Of a stretch of DNA of 64,000 nucleotides, positions 53,385-62,211 are shown one piece after another. The stretch covers positions 3,286,001 through 3,350,000 of the forward strand of contig NZ_CP102850.1 of assembly GCF_024734075.1 (NCBI RefSeq), in the 5' to 3' direction. Numbering within the stretch: the first letter of the stretch is position 1; every line of letters begins with the position of its first letter. The DNA is from Gordonia mangrovi. Lineage in GTDB: Bacteria; Actinomycetota; Actinomycetes; Mycobacteriales; Mycobacteriaceae. Both the position numbers and the translations under genes were made by a program. Below the pieces are notes generated by a model. The model saw nothing but the letters and a program-made list of their open reading frames with translations. It was not told the origin of the DNA and made no database searches.

Positions 53385-54596
53385 ATGGCCGGTTTGCTCG
53401 ATGGTTTCCGAGTGGTGGAGTCAGGAGTCCTGCTCGCAGTCGGTCGGTTGGGATCGCTCTTGGGTGAAGAGGGTGCCGACGTCATCAAGATCGAGGTGCC
53501 AGGGGTCGGTGATTATCTGCGCAACGTCCAGGGCTTGATGGCTCCTGACTGGTCGTTTTTCCATCTCGCCGTCAATCGTGGGAAACGGAGTGTCACGATC
53601 GACGCCAAGACCGACGACGGGCACGATCTGATCGGCAAGCTGCTGGGCTCGGCGGATGTGTTCATCACCGGCAACGTCGGCGACACCAACCGGAAGCTGG
53701 GACTGGACTACGACTCGGTGAAAGCGATCCGACCCGACATCGTGTATTGCCAGATCACCGGTTTCGGGGCGAGTGGGCCGTATCGCGAGATACCGACGCA
53801 CGGCAATATGATGGAGGCGCTGGCCGGCGTCAGTGATGGGCGGTCCCTCGGGGACGATGGCCTCGTCCGCAGTATTCCGGGCCAGGAAGCGCCGCTGTCC
53901 AGCGGTGGGGTGGTGCTCGGCCCGCTCGAGGGTGCATACGCGATTGCGGCCGGACTGGCACGTCGAGCCCGCACGGGTGAGGGATGTTTCATCGACATCT
54001 CGTGTGCCGACGCGGTGCTCGCGGCCGATTGGCTCAGAACAATAGAAGAGCTCAATCCGAGCAAATGCCATCGGCCTTCGGACGCCCACGATGTGTCCTC
54101 GAGTGCGAAGTATCAGTACTACCAGACGCTCGATGGCAAGTTCATCCTGTTCTGCTGCGTCGAGGCAAAGTTCTGGGATCGCTTCTGCGATGCGGTGGAG
54201 CGTCCCGACCTGAAGGATCGGCACGACCGTACGCTCGTCATCGACTACGCGTTCCATGACGTCGAGCTCCGAAAGGTCCTGCAGCAGATCATCATCGAGC
54301 GGACCCTGGATGACTGGATGACCCTCGCGGTGGAGCATCACATCGCCATCGGTCCGGCCAACGACCTGGAGGGTGCGTCCACTGATCCGCACATGAACGC
54401 GCGGGGGATGTTCATCAAGGAAGATCACCCGGTGCTCGGCGCCTTCGAGACTGTGCGGAGTCCCATTCATGTGGACGGACACGAGTTCGAATACAAGTCG
54501 GCGCCCGCGCTGGGCGAGCACACCAACGAGGTTCTCTCCGAGCTCGGTGTGAGTGAACCCGAAATCGACAAGCTGCGGTCCGCCGGAGTTCTGTGA
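53385..54596 (+). CDS. CaiB/BaiF family III CoA-transferase
   Basis: A 403-residue transferase that moves CoA between carboxylic acids. Typical segments are LLGEEGADVIKIEVPGVGD, VNRGKRSVTID, QITGFGASGPY and EGCFIDISCADAVLAADW, where the Asp of SCADAVL aligns with the catalytic Asp169 of formyl-CoA transferase. Some regions are shorter than usual. It is first in the rightward run CoA-transferase, VOC protein, hydrolase, MDMPI-like protein. It could activate the acid entering the pathway. Confidence 0.9.
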   Translation: MAGLLDGFRVVESGVLLAVGRLGSLLGEEGADVIKIEVPGVGDYLRNVQGLMAPDWSFFHLAVNRGKRSVTIDAKTDDGHDLIGKLLGSADVFITGNVGDTNRKLGLDYDSVKAIRPDIVYCQITGFGASGPYREIPTHGNMMEALAGVSDGRSLGDDGLVRSIPGQEAPLSSGGVVLGPLEGAYAIAAGLARRARTGEGCFIDISCADAVLAADWLRTIEELNPSKCHRPSDAHDVSSSAKYQYYQTLDGKFILFCCVEAKFWDRFCDAVERPDLKDRHDRTLVIDYAFHDVELRKVLQQIIIERTLDDWMTLAVEHHIAIGPANDLEGASTDPHMNARGMFIKEDHPVLGAFETVRSPIHVDGHEFEYKSAPALGEHTNEVLSELGVSEPEIDKLRSAGVL

Positions 54597-54637
54597 CCAC
54601 CGAAACCAAGAGACCTACGGCGTAGAAGGAGAAGCGT

Positions 54638-55519
54638 GTGGCGGGTTCAGGAGCCATGAACACGTTGGGCATCAATCATGCGACCGTGGTGGTCGATGAC
54701 CTCGGCACGGCGCGGCGACGCTACATGGATGTGTTCGGTGCAGTGTTCTTTCGCGAAGGGGCGCCGAGTCGTCTGGCCGAAGAACACTACGATTACAACC
54801 TGTTCTATGTCGGCAACCTGATGATCGAAAGCATCGCCCCGCACAAGAAGCCGGACGACACTGTGCTGCAACGATTTGTGGCGAGGTACGGATACGGATA
54901 TCACTTCTTCCATTTTGGAGTGGAAAGTCTCGATGCCGCGCGCGAGGAGTTGCTGTCACGCGGATACGAGCTGGTGACCCAAAACCGCTTCGCCATCACC
55001 ACTCATCCGCGATCGACTCACGGTTTGATGCTCGGCGCTGCAGAAGGGTTCATGAACCCGCCATGGGATGCGACATGGGTCAACGGGAATGCCGCCGGAC
55101 TACGTGGCCTGCGCTCGGTCAACTTCGTCGTTCCCTACGCGGAGGCGGCAGCACAACATCTGACCGAGGTCTGGGGAGGCACACTGGTCGGTCAGCAGAG
55201 AACGGACGGCGCAAACCCGACTTCCACGTACTACATCTCCTTCGGCCCAAAGGATCTCGGAAGCGTCCGTGGTCCGCACGTCGTCGGACTCGTCCAACCG
55301 CTGACAGAAGAGGGGAGCGTGGCCGACTTCCTCCGGAAGCGGCAACCGCGCGCCTACTCCATCACCTGGTCGGTCGAGGACATCGCCGGCACGAAGTCCT
55401 TTCTCAACGATCGAGCCATCGACTTCGCCGAAACGAGCCTGCACGGCGAGGGCATCACCATTTCGCCGGATCAGATGTTCGGCGCAGTCCACGAATTCAG
55501 CGATCGCGGAGTGATTTGA
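54638..55519 (+). CDS. Two-domain VOC (glyoxalase/dioxygenase-fold) protein
   Basis: A 293-residue protein with two vicinal-oxygen-chelate halves. The first starts INHATVVVDDLGTARRRYMDVFGA and has YHFFHFGVES. The second is LRGLRSVNFVVPYAEAAAQHLTEVWG. Candidate metal ligands are the His of INHA and later His/Glu residues. Family members are extradiol dioxygenases, isomerases and epimerases. GTG 54638 follows AAGGAGA; an internal ATG six codons later is less likely. Reaction unknown. Confidence 0.82.
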   Translation: MAGSGAMNTLGINHATVVVDDLGTARRRYMDVFGAVFFREGAPSRLAEEHYDYNLFYVGNLMIESIAPHKKPDDTVLQRFVARYGYGYHFFHFGVESLDAAREELLSRGYELVTQNRFAITTHPRSTHGLMLGAAEGFMNPPWDATWVNGNAAGLRGLRSVNFVVPYAEAAAQHLTEVWGGTLVGQQRTDGANPTSTYYISFGPKDLGSVRGPHVVGLVQPLTEEGSVADFLRKRQPRAYSITWSVEDIAGTKSFLNDRAIDFAETSLHGEGITISPDQMFGAVHEFSDRGVI

Positions 55520-55551
55520 TGCCACGGGGTTCGAGAGTAGGAGGATCGGGG

Positions 55552-56430
55552 ATGGTCAGCCGCAGTGAACCAGTGACGTTCCGCGGCAGCGGAGTGGACC
55601 TTGCCGCAGATCGGTGGGGAGCAGCGCATGGCGTCGAGTACGGAACGGTTCTGCTCCTGCACGGAGGTGGTCAGACGCGGCATTCATGGCAGAAGACCGG
55701 CGCACGGCTGGCCGCCGCCGGATGGACGGCGATCGCCATCGACGCACGCGGACACGGAGACAGCGAATGGGCGGCAGACGCCGACTATGGCGTCGATGCG
55801 ATGATCGCCGACCTGCGTGAGGTCGTGGCGACCCTGCAGGTCGAACCGGTTCTGGTCGGCGCGTCCATGGGGGGCATCACCTCGCTGATCGCACTGGGAC
55901 AAACCCCTGGCTTGGCGCGGGGACTCGTCTTGGTCGACGTCACCCCGCGGATCGAAGCGGAGGGCAGTGCGGAGATCAATGCGTTCATGCGAAGTGGCTC
56001 GCACGGGTTCTCGTCGCTGGAAGAAGCCGCAGACGCGGTGAGTGCCTACATCCCGAACCGGGTGCGTGCACCGCGGCCAGAGGGTCTGCGTAAGAACTTG
56101 CGGCTGCGCGAAGGGCGATGGTTCTGGCATTGGGATCCACGATTCATCTCCGATGATCCGCAGGCCCAGACTTTCGACGCTGACAAGGAGATGCAAGAAC
56201 GCTGCCGAACCGCCGCCCGGAGTCTCACACTGCCGACATTGCTGGTCCGTGGCGGCTCATCGCGTGTGGTGAGTCAAGAAGGTGCAGCGGAGCTGCAGGA
56301 GCTCGTACCCACGGCACAGCGCATCGACGTCAGCGGGGCGGGACACATGGTCGCCGGCGACGACAACGACATCTTCACCGCTGGACTCCTCGATTTCCTC
56401 ACGCCACTTCGGCTTTCCGTGACGACGTAG
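55552..56430 (+). CDS. Alpha/beta hydrolase
   Basis: A 292-residue hydrolase. The oxyanion region is LLLHGGGQTRHSW, the nucleophile elbow is VGASMGG, and the catalytic His is in GAGHMVAGDDND. The acid residue is not at the usual place (RGGSSRVVS), so another Asp may serve. A strong TAGGAGG 7 nt before ATG 55552 fixes the start over ATG 55519, which overlaps the VOC stop. The paralogue at 29980 has lost the His. It is likely an ester or C-C bond hydrolase in the pathway. Confidence 0.87.
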   Translation: MVSRSEPVTFRGSGVDLAADRWGAAHGVEYGTVLLLHGGGQTRHSWQKTGARLAAAGWTAIAIDARGHGDSEWAADADYGVDAMIADLREVVATLQVEPVLVGASMGGITSLIALGQTPGLARGLVLVDVTPRIEAEGSAEINAFMRSGSHGFSSLEEAADAVSAYIPNRVRAPRPEGLRKNLRLREGRWFWHWDPRFISDDPQAQTFDADKEMQERCRTAARSLTLPTLLVRGGSSRVVSQEGAAELQELVPTAQRIDVSGAGHMVAGDDNDIFTAGLLDFLTPLRLSVTT

Positions 56431-56485
56431 AACCGTCGCATCGAGGGATCAGACCACACCGATTCACAACGCAAAGGAGACAGCT

Positions 56486-57241
56486 GTGCACAACGAAGTC
56501 ACACCAACAAAGGGCTACGACCTCAGGCAGATGTGGGGCGATACCAAGCAGGCGATCGACGAGCTGTTGGCCGACATCGAGGCGGATCAGTGGCAGTTGC
56601 CCGTCGTGGCCGTAGGAACCGATGCATCGGTCCTGGGGGTCTACGGGCATCTGGTCGATATGGCGGAGCGATTGGTCGATGGCGAGTCGAATGTGCTTGC
56701 CGCCTGCGGCCCAGATGCGTTCGCAGGTTCGGCGCCGTCGGCCACGTCCGTCGATTCCGTGCGGGATCGGTGGGCTGCTGTCGCTCCCCGTGTGGGCGAC
56801 TCTCTCACGGTGGAGAGCGAATCCGGCCGCGGTTTCATCATCGATCTGGTGATGCACGAGCATGATCTGCGGATGGCTCTCGGAAAACTGGGACGTCGTG
56901 ACACAACCGAGATTCGGTACGCGCTGGTCGAATTGGGGCGAAACTTCTCTGAGCGGGTGAGTGACCAGGGTCTGCCGCCCCTGCGCGTGACGGTCGAACA
57001 GTGGGGCATGGTCGCCGGCGAGGGGTACGCAGTGGAGTGTGTCGTCGCCGACCGATACGAGTTCGTTCGCGGGTTGAGTGGACGGCGCTCGGCGAGTGAG
57101 ATGGACCGCTGGAACTGGAGCGCCAGTGTGACGCCGTGGCTGACGGCGATCTCGGAGACCGGGGCTGTTCGCGACACCGAACTGCAGGAGCGAGACCCCC
57201 GCATTCCCGCCCACATGCGAGACCGCGAGTTCGTCCTCTGA
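56486..57241 (+). CDS. Maleylpyruvate isomerase-like (DinB/MDMPI-fold) protein
   Basis: A 251-residue mycothiol-dependent-enzyme-fold protein. Zinc-ligand candidates are His in VYGHLVDMAERL and Glu-His in LVMHEHDLRMALG, matching the H..E..H layout of the fold. It is only distantly related to the isomerase at 40409. The GTG start follows AAAGGAGA. It may carry out another thiol-dependent isomerisation or conjugation in the same pathway. Confidence 0.8.
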   Translation: MHNEVTPTKGYDLRQMWGDTKQAIDELLADIEADQWQLPVVAVGTDASVLGVYGHLVDMAERLVDGESNVLAACGPDAFAGSAPSATSVDSVRDRWAAVAPRVGDSLTVESESGRGFIIDLVMHEHDLRMALGKLGRRDTTEIRYALVELGRNFSERVSDQGLPPLRVTVEQWGMVAGEGYAVECVVADRYEFVRGLSGRRSASEMDRWNWSASVTPWLTAISETGAVRDTELQERDPRIPAHMRDREFVL

Positions 57242-57470
57242 GCATTCGGGGCCAGTGTCGCGAGACGCACACGCAAGCCGTGTCGCTCGTCCCCGGCTGA
57301 GGCGCCGTTCCGACGAGAGCGGTGATCCGATGATGATCACCAGCGGTTTCACGACTGACGGGGTACGCGCGACGCCGCGGCTGCGTCCGCGTGCGGTGAT
57401 TGTTGGTGAACCGACGGCTTGAGGCTGCGCTCAACAGGGCCGGCCGGTCAGCAAGCATGGACCGGCTCCG

Positions 57471-57485
57471 TTCTGCTGAACAGAA
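57471..57485. promoter_or_regulatory. TTCTG-N5-CAGAA dyad, third copy
   Basis: TTCTG-CTGAA-CAGAA, extended to GTTCTG/CAGAAC, has the same arms and spacing as the sites at 35107 and 38390. It links this promoter to the IclR regulator. Confidence 0.75.
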
Positions 57486-57527
57486 CAACTCGGCCACTGG
57501 CGCCGACACTCTTGCGACCGTGAGAAT

Positions 57528-57567
57528 ACCGTATTACAGTAATCCCACCGGGGGTGATGTGGGACAC
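57528..57567 (+). promoter_or_regulatory. Composite operator (copy 4) of the NTF2-like gene
   Basis: ACCGTA-T-TACAGT (57528-57540) is followed by GTGATGTGGGACAC (57554-57567), centres 26.5 bp apart. An 18-bp stretch (57520-57537) is identical to 63437-63454. Confidence 0.75.
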
Positions 57568-57795
57568 ATACGGCTCGATCGGGGAGCTGACACACAGTGA
57601 GAGGCAGATGCGTGTACACCTCCTTCGGCAACGTCGATCCTTTGCGTCAATCCCTCGGTGTCGATCGCTCTGCGGGCCAGCCGATTCCTTCGATCCCCGG
57701 CAGCGTTTCGCGGAGCGTGGACGCAGTGTTCTCACGTCACCGATTCCCGGCCCTCAATCCACGCCTGCGGCAGAGTCGCGCATAAGGAGTAATGA

Positions 57796-58359
57796 ATGAC
57801 GTTGTCAGATGCCGGCAATGCCCTCAGTGGCGTCCTCGACGAGCTGAGTGTGCTGCGCCGAGAAGTGCAGATCCTTCGCGACAAGGACTATATCCGGGAA
57901 CGGATGGATCTCTACGCCTTCCTGCTCGATGCCGCACGCTGGAAAGACATCCCGCAGGAGATCTTCACGGCGGACGGTGTCGACTTCCATCTCCCCGAAG
58001 CAACTCCGGTGCAGGTGATTCGTGGTCGCGACGAGCTGATGGACTTCTTCGTCGAAACAATGCCACAGTTCGCCGGAACTCAGCACATGATGGGTAACCA
58101 CGCCATTCGGGTCAACGGCGATGAGGCCACGAGCCGGTTCTACGCGTTGTGCGCGCATTGGTTCCATGACGCCGATCGCTCCGGCGCGGACTGGACCGTT
58201 GCCATCTGCTACGACGACAAGTGGCGGCGTACTGCCGATGGTTGGCGGGTGTATGAGCGTCGTCTGCATCACTTCGGGCCGGACGGGATCGCTTCGGGCA
58301 GCGCTCCGGGCACCCAGACGACAGTCGGGACGGATTTGTATGGGTCACGCGACAGATGA
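57796..58359 (+). CDS. NTF2-like/SnoaL-fold protein
   Basis: A 187-residue protein. An N-terminal helix (VLDELSVLRREVQILRDKDYIRERMDLYAFLLDAARW) leads into the cone-shaped fold with FTADGVDFHLPE, MMGNHAIRVNGDEATSRFYALCAHWF and WRRTADGWRVYERRLHH. The layout resembles SnoaL_4-type enzymes and small subunits of ring hydroxylases. The ATG follows AAGGAG. Its promoter has both the GntR-type and IclR-type sites, so it is probably central to the pathway. Confidence 0.8.
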   Translation: MTLSDAGNALSGVLDELSVLRREVQILRDKDYIRERMDLYAFLLDAARWKDIPQEIFTADGVDFHLPEATPVQVIRGRDELMDFFVETMPQFAGTQHMMGNHAIRVNGDEATSRFYALCAHWFHDADRSGADWTVAICYDDKWRRTADGWRVYERRLHHFGPDGIASGSAPGTQTTVGTDLYGSRDR

Positions 58360-58551
58360 GTCGACCCGGCAGGTGGGCCGACCACATAACTGATCCGCTG
58401 ATTGACGGCTGAAACCGGTCAACCAGCGTATGCCGAATGTGGTCATATCTGATCGGCGTCTGCGCGCATGGACCAGGCCATTGCCCCTTTGCCTGGCCGA
58501 AAATCATGCGCCACATCATCACTCGATTTTCACTATTGCAAGGAGATACAC

Positions 58552-59985
58552 ATGAGTGGACACAGCCCCAGTGTCGACTACACGTCCCAGCGTGAGCGCG
58601 TCGCGCTCGCTCGGCTCGAGCGGGTGCCACTCGACTGGCGCATGATGGGCATTCTGCTGACGCTCGGCATGGCCGTTCTCTTCGATTTCGCCGATCAGCT
58701 GAGCTTGTCCTATGTGGCGCCAAGTCTACGGGATCGTCTCGGGTTCGAGGTCAGCAACATCGCGCAGCTGACCAGTGCGACGCTGCTCGGCATGATGGTC
58801 GGTGGCGCGCTCGGCGGCAGGATCGCCGATCGCTTCGGCCGGATCAGGGTTCTGCAGGGCGGCGTTCTGTTGGGTTCGCTGGGCACGCTGAGCTTCGCCT
58901 TCATCCAAGGACTCCCCGAGTTCGTGGCACTGAGATTCTTCACCGGATGGGCGCTGGGCGCGCTCTACATCGTTGCCATCACGTATGTCATCGAGATCAG
59001 TCCACCGTCACGGCGCAGTACCCGCACCGCTTTCGTGTCGTTCTTCGGTACCACGTCGGTCATCGTGGTCGCGACGCTCGCCCGGATCATCATTCCCATG
59101 AGCCCGGACGCGTGGCGCTGGGTGTTTGCGCTCGGTGGACTCGGTCTCTTGCTCACTATCCCGCTGAAGTTCCTGCTGCCGGAATCGCCGCTGTGGCTGA
59201 TGTCGCGCGGACGTCACGACGATGCGGAAGCGGCGTTGAACTCGCTCGACCGTTCTCCCGAGCCGGTGGATGTGGCGAGCCTGCCGCTCGCCGATTCGAG
59301 CGGCGACGAGAAGGAAGCGGAGCGGGGCAAATGGGCGGACCTCTTCCGCGGGGGCCTGCTCATCCCGACTCTTCTGCTGATGGCATTGTGGTCGTTCTTC
59401 CAGTTCGCGGCGCAGGCGATGTCTGTGTGGTTCCCGACGCTGCTGCAGCTTCGCGGGTACACCGGTGAGGATCTCCTCAACACCGCGATGATCGGATCCA
59501 TCGGCGGACCGGTGGGTGTGCTGACCATGATGATCGCGATGCGCTACATCCATCGGTGGATTGCGATGGTGTTTGTCGCATCGGTGGCCATCGTGGGCGC
59601 AGTGTTGCTCGCGCTGGCACCCAGTCCGGAGGTTCTCGCCATCGGCGCGCTGATGATGTTCTATTCGGGCGGCGCATTCGTTCCCCTCATCGATACGACG
59701 ACAGGCGGCCAGTATCCGACCCACCTGCGTGCTTCTGGCATGGGCTTCACATTCGGTTGGGGGCGTATGACCAGCGTTCTCGGACCGTTCGTCATCGCCG
59801 CGATCCTCACGCAGCTCGGCGCGGGTCCGTTCCCGTGGGTGCTGTTGAGCGCGTGGGCGATGATCGCCCTGGTGTCGGTGCTTCTGCACGCACGTCGAAA
59901 GGCCCGGAATCCGGGAGACGCGTCGGAGGCGTCGGTGACCCACGCCGGGGATCGGTCGGCGGCTTCGGACTCCACCGCCGTGTGA
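58552..59985 (+). CDS. MFS transporter, aromatic acid/metabolite:H+ symporter type
   Basis: A 477-residue permease with about 12 membrane segments. Motif A is GGRIADRFGRIRVL, and FTGWALGALYIVAITYVIEIS lies in helix 4. It is a paralogue of the MFS at 42065 over its whole length. ATG 58552 follows CAAGGAGA; the longer frame is rejected. It lies between the NTF2-like and ALDH genes. Confidence 0.88.
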   Translation: MSGHSPSVDYTSQRERVALARLERVPLDWRMMGILLTLGMAVLFDFADQLSLSYVAPSLRDRLGFEVSNIAQLTSATLLGMMVGGALGGRIADRFGRIRVLQGGVLLGSLGTLSFAFIQGLPEFVALRFFTGWALGALYIVAITYVIEISPPSRRSTRTAFVSFFGTTSVIVVATLARIIIPMSPDAWRWVFALGGLGLLLTIPLKFLLPESPLWLMSRGRHDDAEAALNSLDRSPEPVDVASLPLADSSGDEKEAERGKWADLFRGGLLIPTLLLMALWSFFQFAAQAMSVWFPTLLQLRGYTGEDLLNTAMIGSIGGPVGVLTMMIAMRYIHRWIAMVFVASVAIVGAVLLALAPSPEVLAIGALMMFYSGGAFVPLIDTTTGGQYPTHLRASGMGFTFGWGRMTSVLGPFVIAAILTQLGAGPFPWVLLSAWAMIALVSVLLHARRKARNPGDASEASVTHAGDRSAASDSTAV

Positions 59986-60006
59986 CAGATAGATGTGAAT
60001 TGTGAA

Positions 60007-60044
60007 GGCCGCCGCAGGGATGGACTGATAACCCTGCGGTGGCC
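60007..60044 (+). terminator. Hairpin between MFS and ALDH genes
   Basis: A 13-bp stem GGCCGCCGCAGGG/CCCTGCGGTGGCC (one G-T pair) with a 12-nt loop, 22 bp past the MFS stop. Confidence 0.55.
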
Positions 60045-60116
60045 CTCACCATACGAGTACGTCCGGCGCCGACGGGCAGTAGCGCCGCTCACCTTCTCAG
60101 ACAACGAGGGATATTG

Positions 60117-61535
60117 ATGAACAGTCGAGATACGTTCTATATCAACGGAAAATGGGTCGACCCAGTCTCTGACGAGACGATACCGGTACAGAATCCGACC
60201 ACCGAAGAACAACTGGGTACGGTGCCGGCAGGATCTGCCGCGGACGTCGATGCAGCTGTTGCGGCGGCCCGCGATGCCTTCCCCGCGTGGTCACGCACGT
60301 CGGTGTCAGATCGCGCAGACTACTTGCGGCGTATCCGTGACGGACTCGCCAAGCGTCAGGACGAGTTCGCTGAGACGATTGCCACGGAGATGGGTTGTCC
60401 GCTCAGGATTGCGGGCAGAATCCAGGCGGCGCTGCCGCAAACGGTGGTGGGTGGTGTCGCCGACCTCATCGAATCCTACGAGTTCGACTCGGTCGCCGGC
60501 ACCTCGATCGTCGCCCGTGAGCCCGTTGGCGTGGTGGGGGCGATCACGCCGTGGAACTACCCGCTGCACCAGATCACGAACAAGCTGGCGCCGGCGTTGG
60601 CGGCAGGCTGCACCTTCGTGCTGAAGCCCAGCGAGGTGTCCCCATTCACCGCCTACCTGCTGTTCGACGTCCTCGATGAGGCCGGCTTGCCCGATGGCGT
60701 GGTGAATCTCGCGACCGGCTACGGTACTTCGGTCGGCGAAGCCATCGCTGGTCACCGCGACATCGATGCCGTTTCGTTCACCGGATCGCTGCGGGCGGGG
60801 CAGCGGGTGGCCGAAGTCGCCTCGCGCAACATCACCCGGGTGACCCTCGAGCTGGGCGGAAAGTCGGCGAACGTGATCCTGCCCGACGCCGACCTGAGCG
60901 CGGCTGTGAAGGTTGGTGTGGGCAACGCCTTCCTCAACGGCGGCCAAACCTGCACTGCCTGGACCCGGATGTTGGTCTCGGACGCCCAGTACGATGACGT
61001 GCTCGAGATGGTGGCCAGCGTCGCCAAGGGCTACGCGCCCGGTGATCCTCTGGACCCCAAGACGAAATTGGGTCCGATGGCATCGGCGGCTCAGCGTGAT
61101 CGTATCCGGGAGTTCATCGGAATCGCTCAGAGCGAGGGGGCCCGGGTCGTCACAGGCGGAGCTGAACCGCCGGAGGGCTTCGAGCGTGGCTACTTCGTGC
61201 AGCCAACCGTCTTGGCCGACGTACATCCCGATTCCACTGTCGCGCAACAGGAGATCTTCGGACCTGTACTGTCTGTCATTCGCTACGCCGACGAGGATGA
61301 GGCGCTGGCGATCGCCAACAATTCTGACTACGGCCTGTCCGGGGCGGTGTGGTCGGCGGATCAAGATCGCGCGATCGCCTTCGCTCGAAACGTACGGACC
61401 GGATCGATCGATATCAATGGCGGACAGTACAATCCGATTGCTCCCTTCGGTGGCTACAAGCGGTCGGGAATCGGTCGCGAGATGGGCGTGGCGGGCCTGG
61501 AGGAGTTTCTCGAGATGAAGGCAATCCAGCTGTAG
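60117..61535 (+). CDS. Aldehyde dehydrogenase
   Basis: A 472-residue ALDH with TPWNYP, TGSLRAGQRVA, LELGGKSANV, catalytic Cys279 in GQTCTAWTR, and EIFGPVLSV. The sequence type is common in actinobacterial catabolic clusters and does not give the substrate. ATG 60117 is used, with a weak GAGGG about 6 nt upstream. It ends before a strong terminator. Confidence 0.87.
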   Translation: MNSRDTFYINGKWVDPVSDETIPVQNPTTEEQLGTVPAGSAADVDAAVAAARDAFPAWSRTSVSDRADYLRRIRDGLAKRQDEFAETIATEMGCPLRIAGRIQAALPQTVVGGVADLIESYEFDSVAGTSIVAREPVGVVGAITPWNYPLHQITNKLAPALAAGCTFVLKPSEVSPFTAYLLFDVLDEAGLPDGVVNLATGYGTSVGEAIAGHRDIDAVSFTGSLRAGQRVAEVASRNITRVTLELGGKSANVILPDADLSAAVKVGVGNAFLNGGQTCTAWTRMLVSDAQYDDVLEMVASVAKGYAPGDPLDPKTKLGPMASAAQRDRIREFIGIAQSEGARVVTGGAEPPEGFERGYFVQPTVLADVHPDSTVAQQEIFGPVLSVIRYADEDEALAIANNSDYGLSGAVWSADQDRAIAFARNVRTGSIDINGGQYNPIAPFGGYKRSGIGREMGVAGLEEFLEMKAIQL

Positions 61536-61564
61536 CGGGTTGTGATCAACGGCCCGTGAGGTAG

Positions 61565-61601
61565 ATCGGCACCGATGCTGTCCATTGGCATCGGTGCCGA
61601 T
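61565..61601 (+). terminator. Terminator after the ALDH gene
   Basis: A perfect 13-bp stem ATCGGCACCGATG with an 11-nt loop followed by TCTTCT, 30 bp past the stop. Confidence 0.8.
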
Positions 61602-61671
61602 TCTTCTGCTGGGCTACCGAAGCCGCGGACATCGACGGCGTTGCGGCGTCGGGCAAGGCTGCCACCAGCGC

Positions 61672-62137
61672 TCATCGCGGAGTGGTTCCACCGCCGGCCG
61701 TCTGTCTGAGGTTCATGGCTGGTAAGACGACCGATCCAGGACGAACCTCGTCCGTGACGTAGTTGGTGATAGCTTGCGTCGTCGTCGCGCCCAAATCGAG
61801 AGGCTCGACATCCCATCCACATGCGTTGATGGGTAAATGAGTGATTACCGTGCTGGTGACCCGCCGCCGCGAGTGCCTGTGCCGCTTCTGGATGCTCGAC
61901 AACCTGCGACCCGACCACAAAGAACGTGGCGCTGACACCCTTGTCCCGCAGCGCCGAAACGATTTCGTCGACGACCTCTGGGGACGGCCGTCGTCGAACG
62001 TCAAAGCGACGACACGATCGTCGGTGTCCACCCGGGCCACGATATCGCCGGCGACTCCGCACGGTGTAGTGGCCCTGTCCGCAAATTCGCCGGGGCTCTT
62101 CCACTTGGACGGCCAAACCGGCAGCGAACACATCGGC
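61672..62137 (-). pseudogene. Polysaccharide deacetylase (NodB-like) remnant
   Basis: Pieces of a NodB-homology deacetylase occur in two frames: DDRVVALTFDDG (the metal-site motif), then SPEVVDEIVSALRDKGVSATFFVVG and HQHGNHSFTHQRM after a one-base loss near 61985-61995. WDVEPLDLGATTTQAI follows after an out-of-frame junction near 61820. About 50 residues between these last two blocks are missing. The gene cannot make a working enzyme. Confidence 0.8.
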
Positions 62138-62211
62138 CCCGTGGCCGGCGCCGTCCGAATGGACGCCGATGGCCACGGGGCCCGACATGTGTTGAGTTGT
62201 GGGCGACGCGA

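Larger units (their letters stand above)
57242..57795. other. Dual-operator control region upstream of the NTF2-like gene
   Basis: About 550 bp without a convincing gene; a 62-codon frame at 57597 has no homology-like content. It contains an IclR-type dyad (57471), operator copy 4 (57528) and a CRP-like dyad (57554). Confidence 0.55.

Noticed and set aside
57597..57785. Small 62-codon gene before the NTF2-like gene
   Set aside because: It has no ribosome-binding site at good spacing and no recognisable composition; it lies in a regulatory leader.
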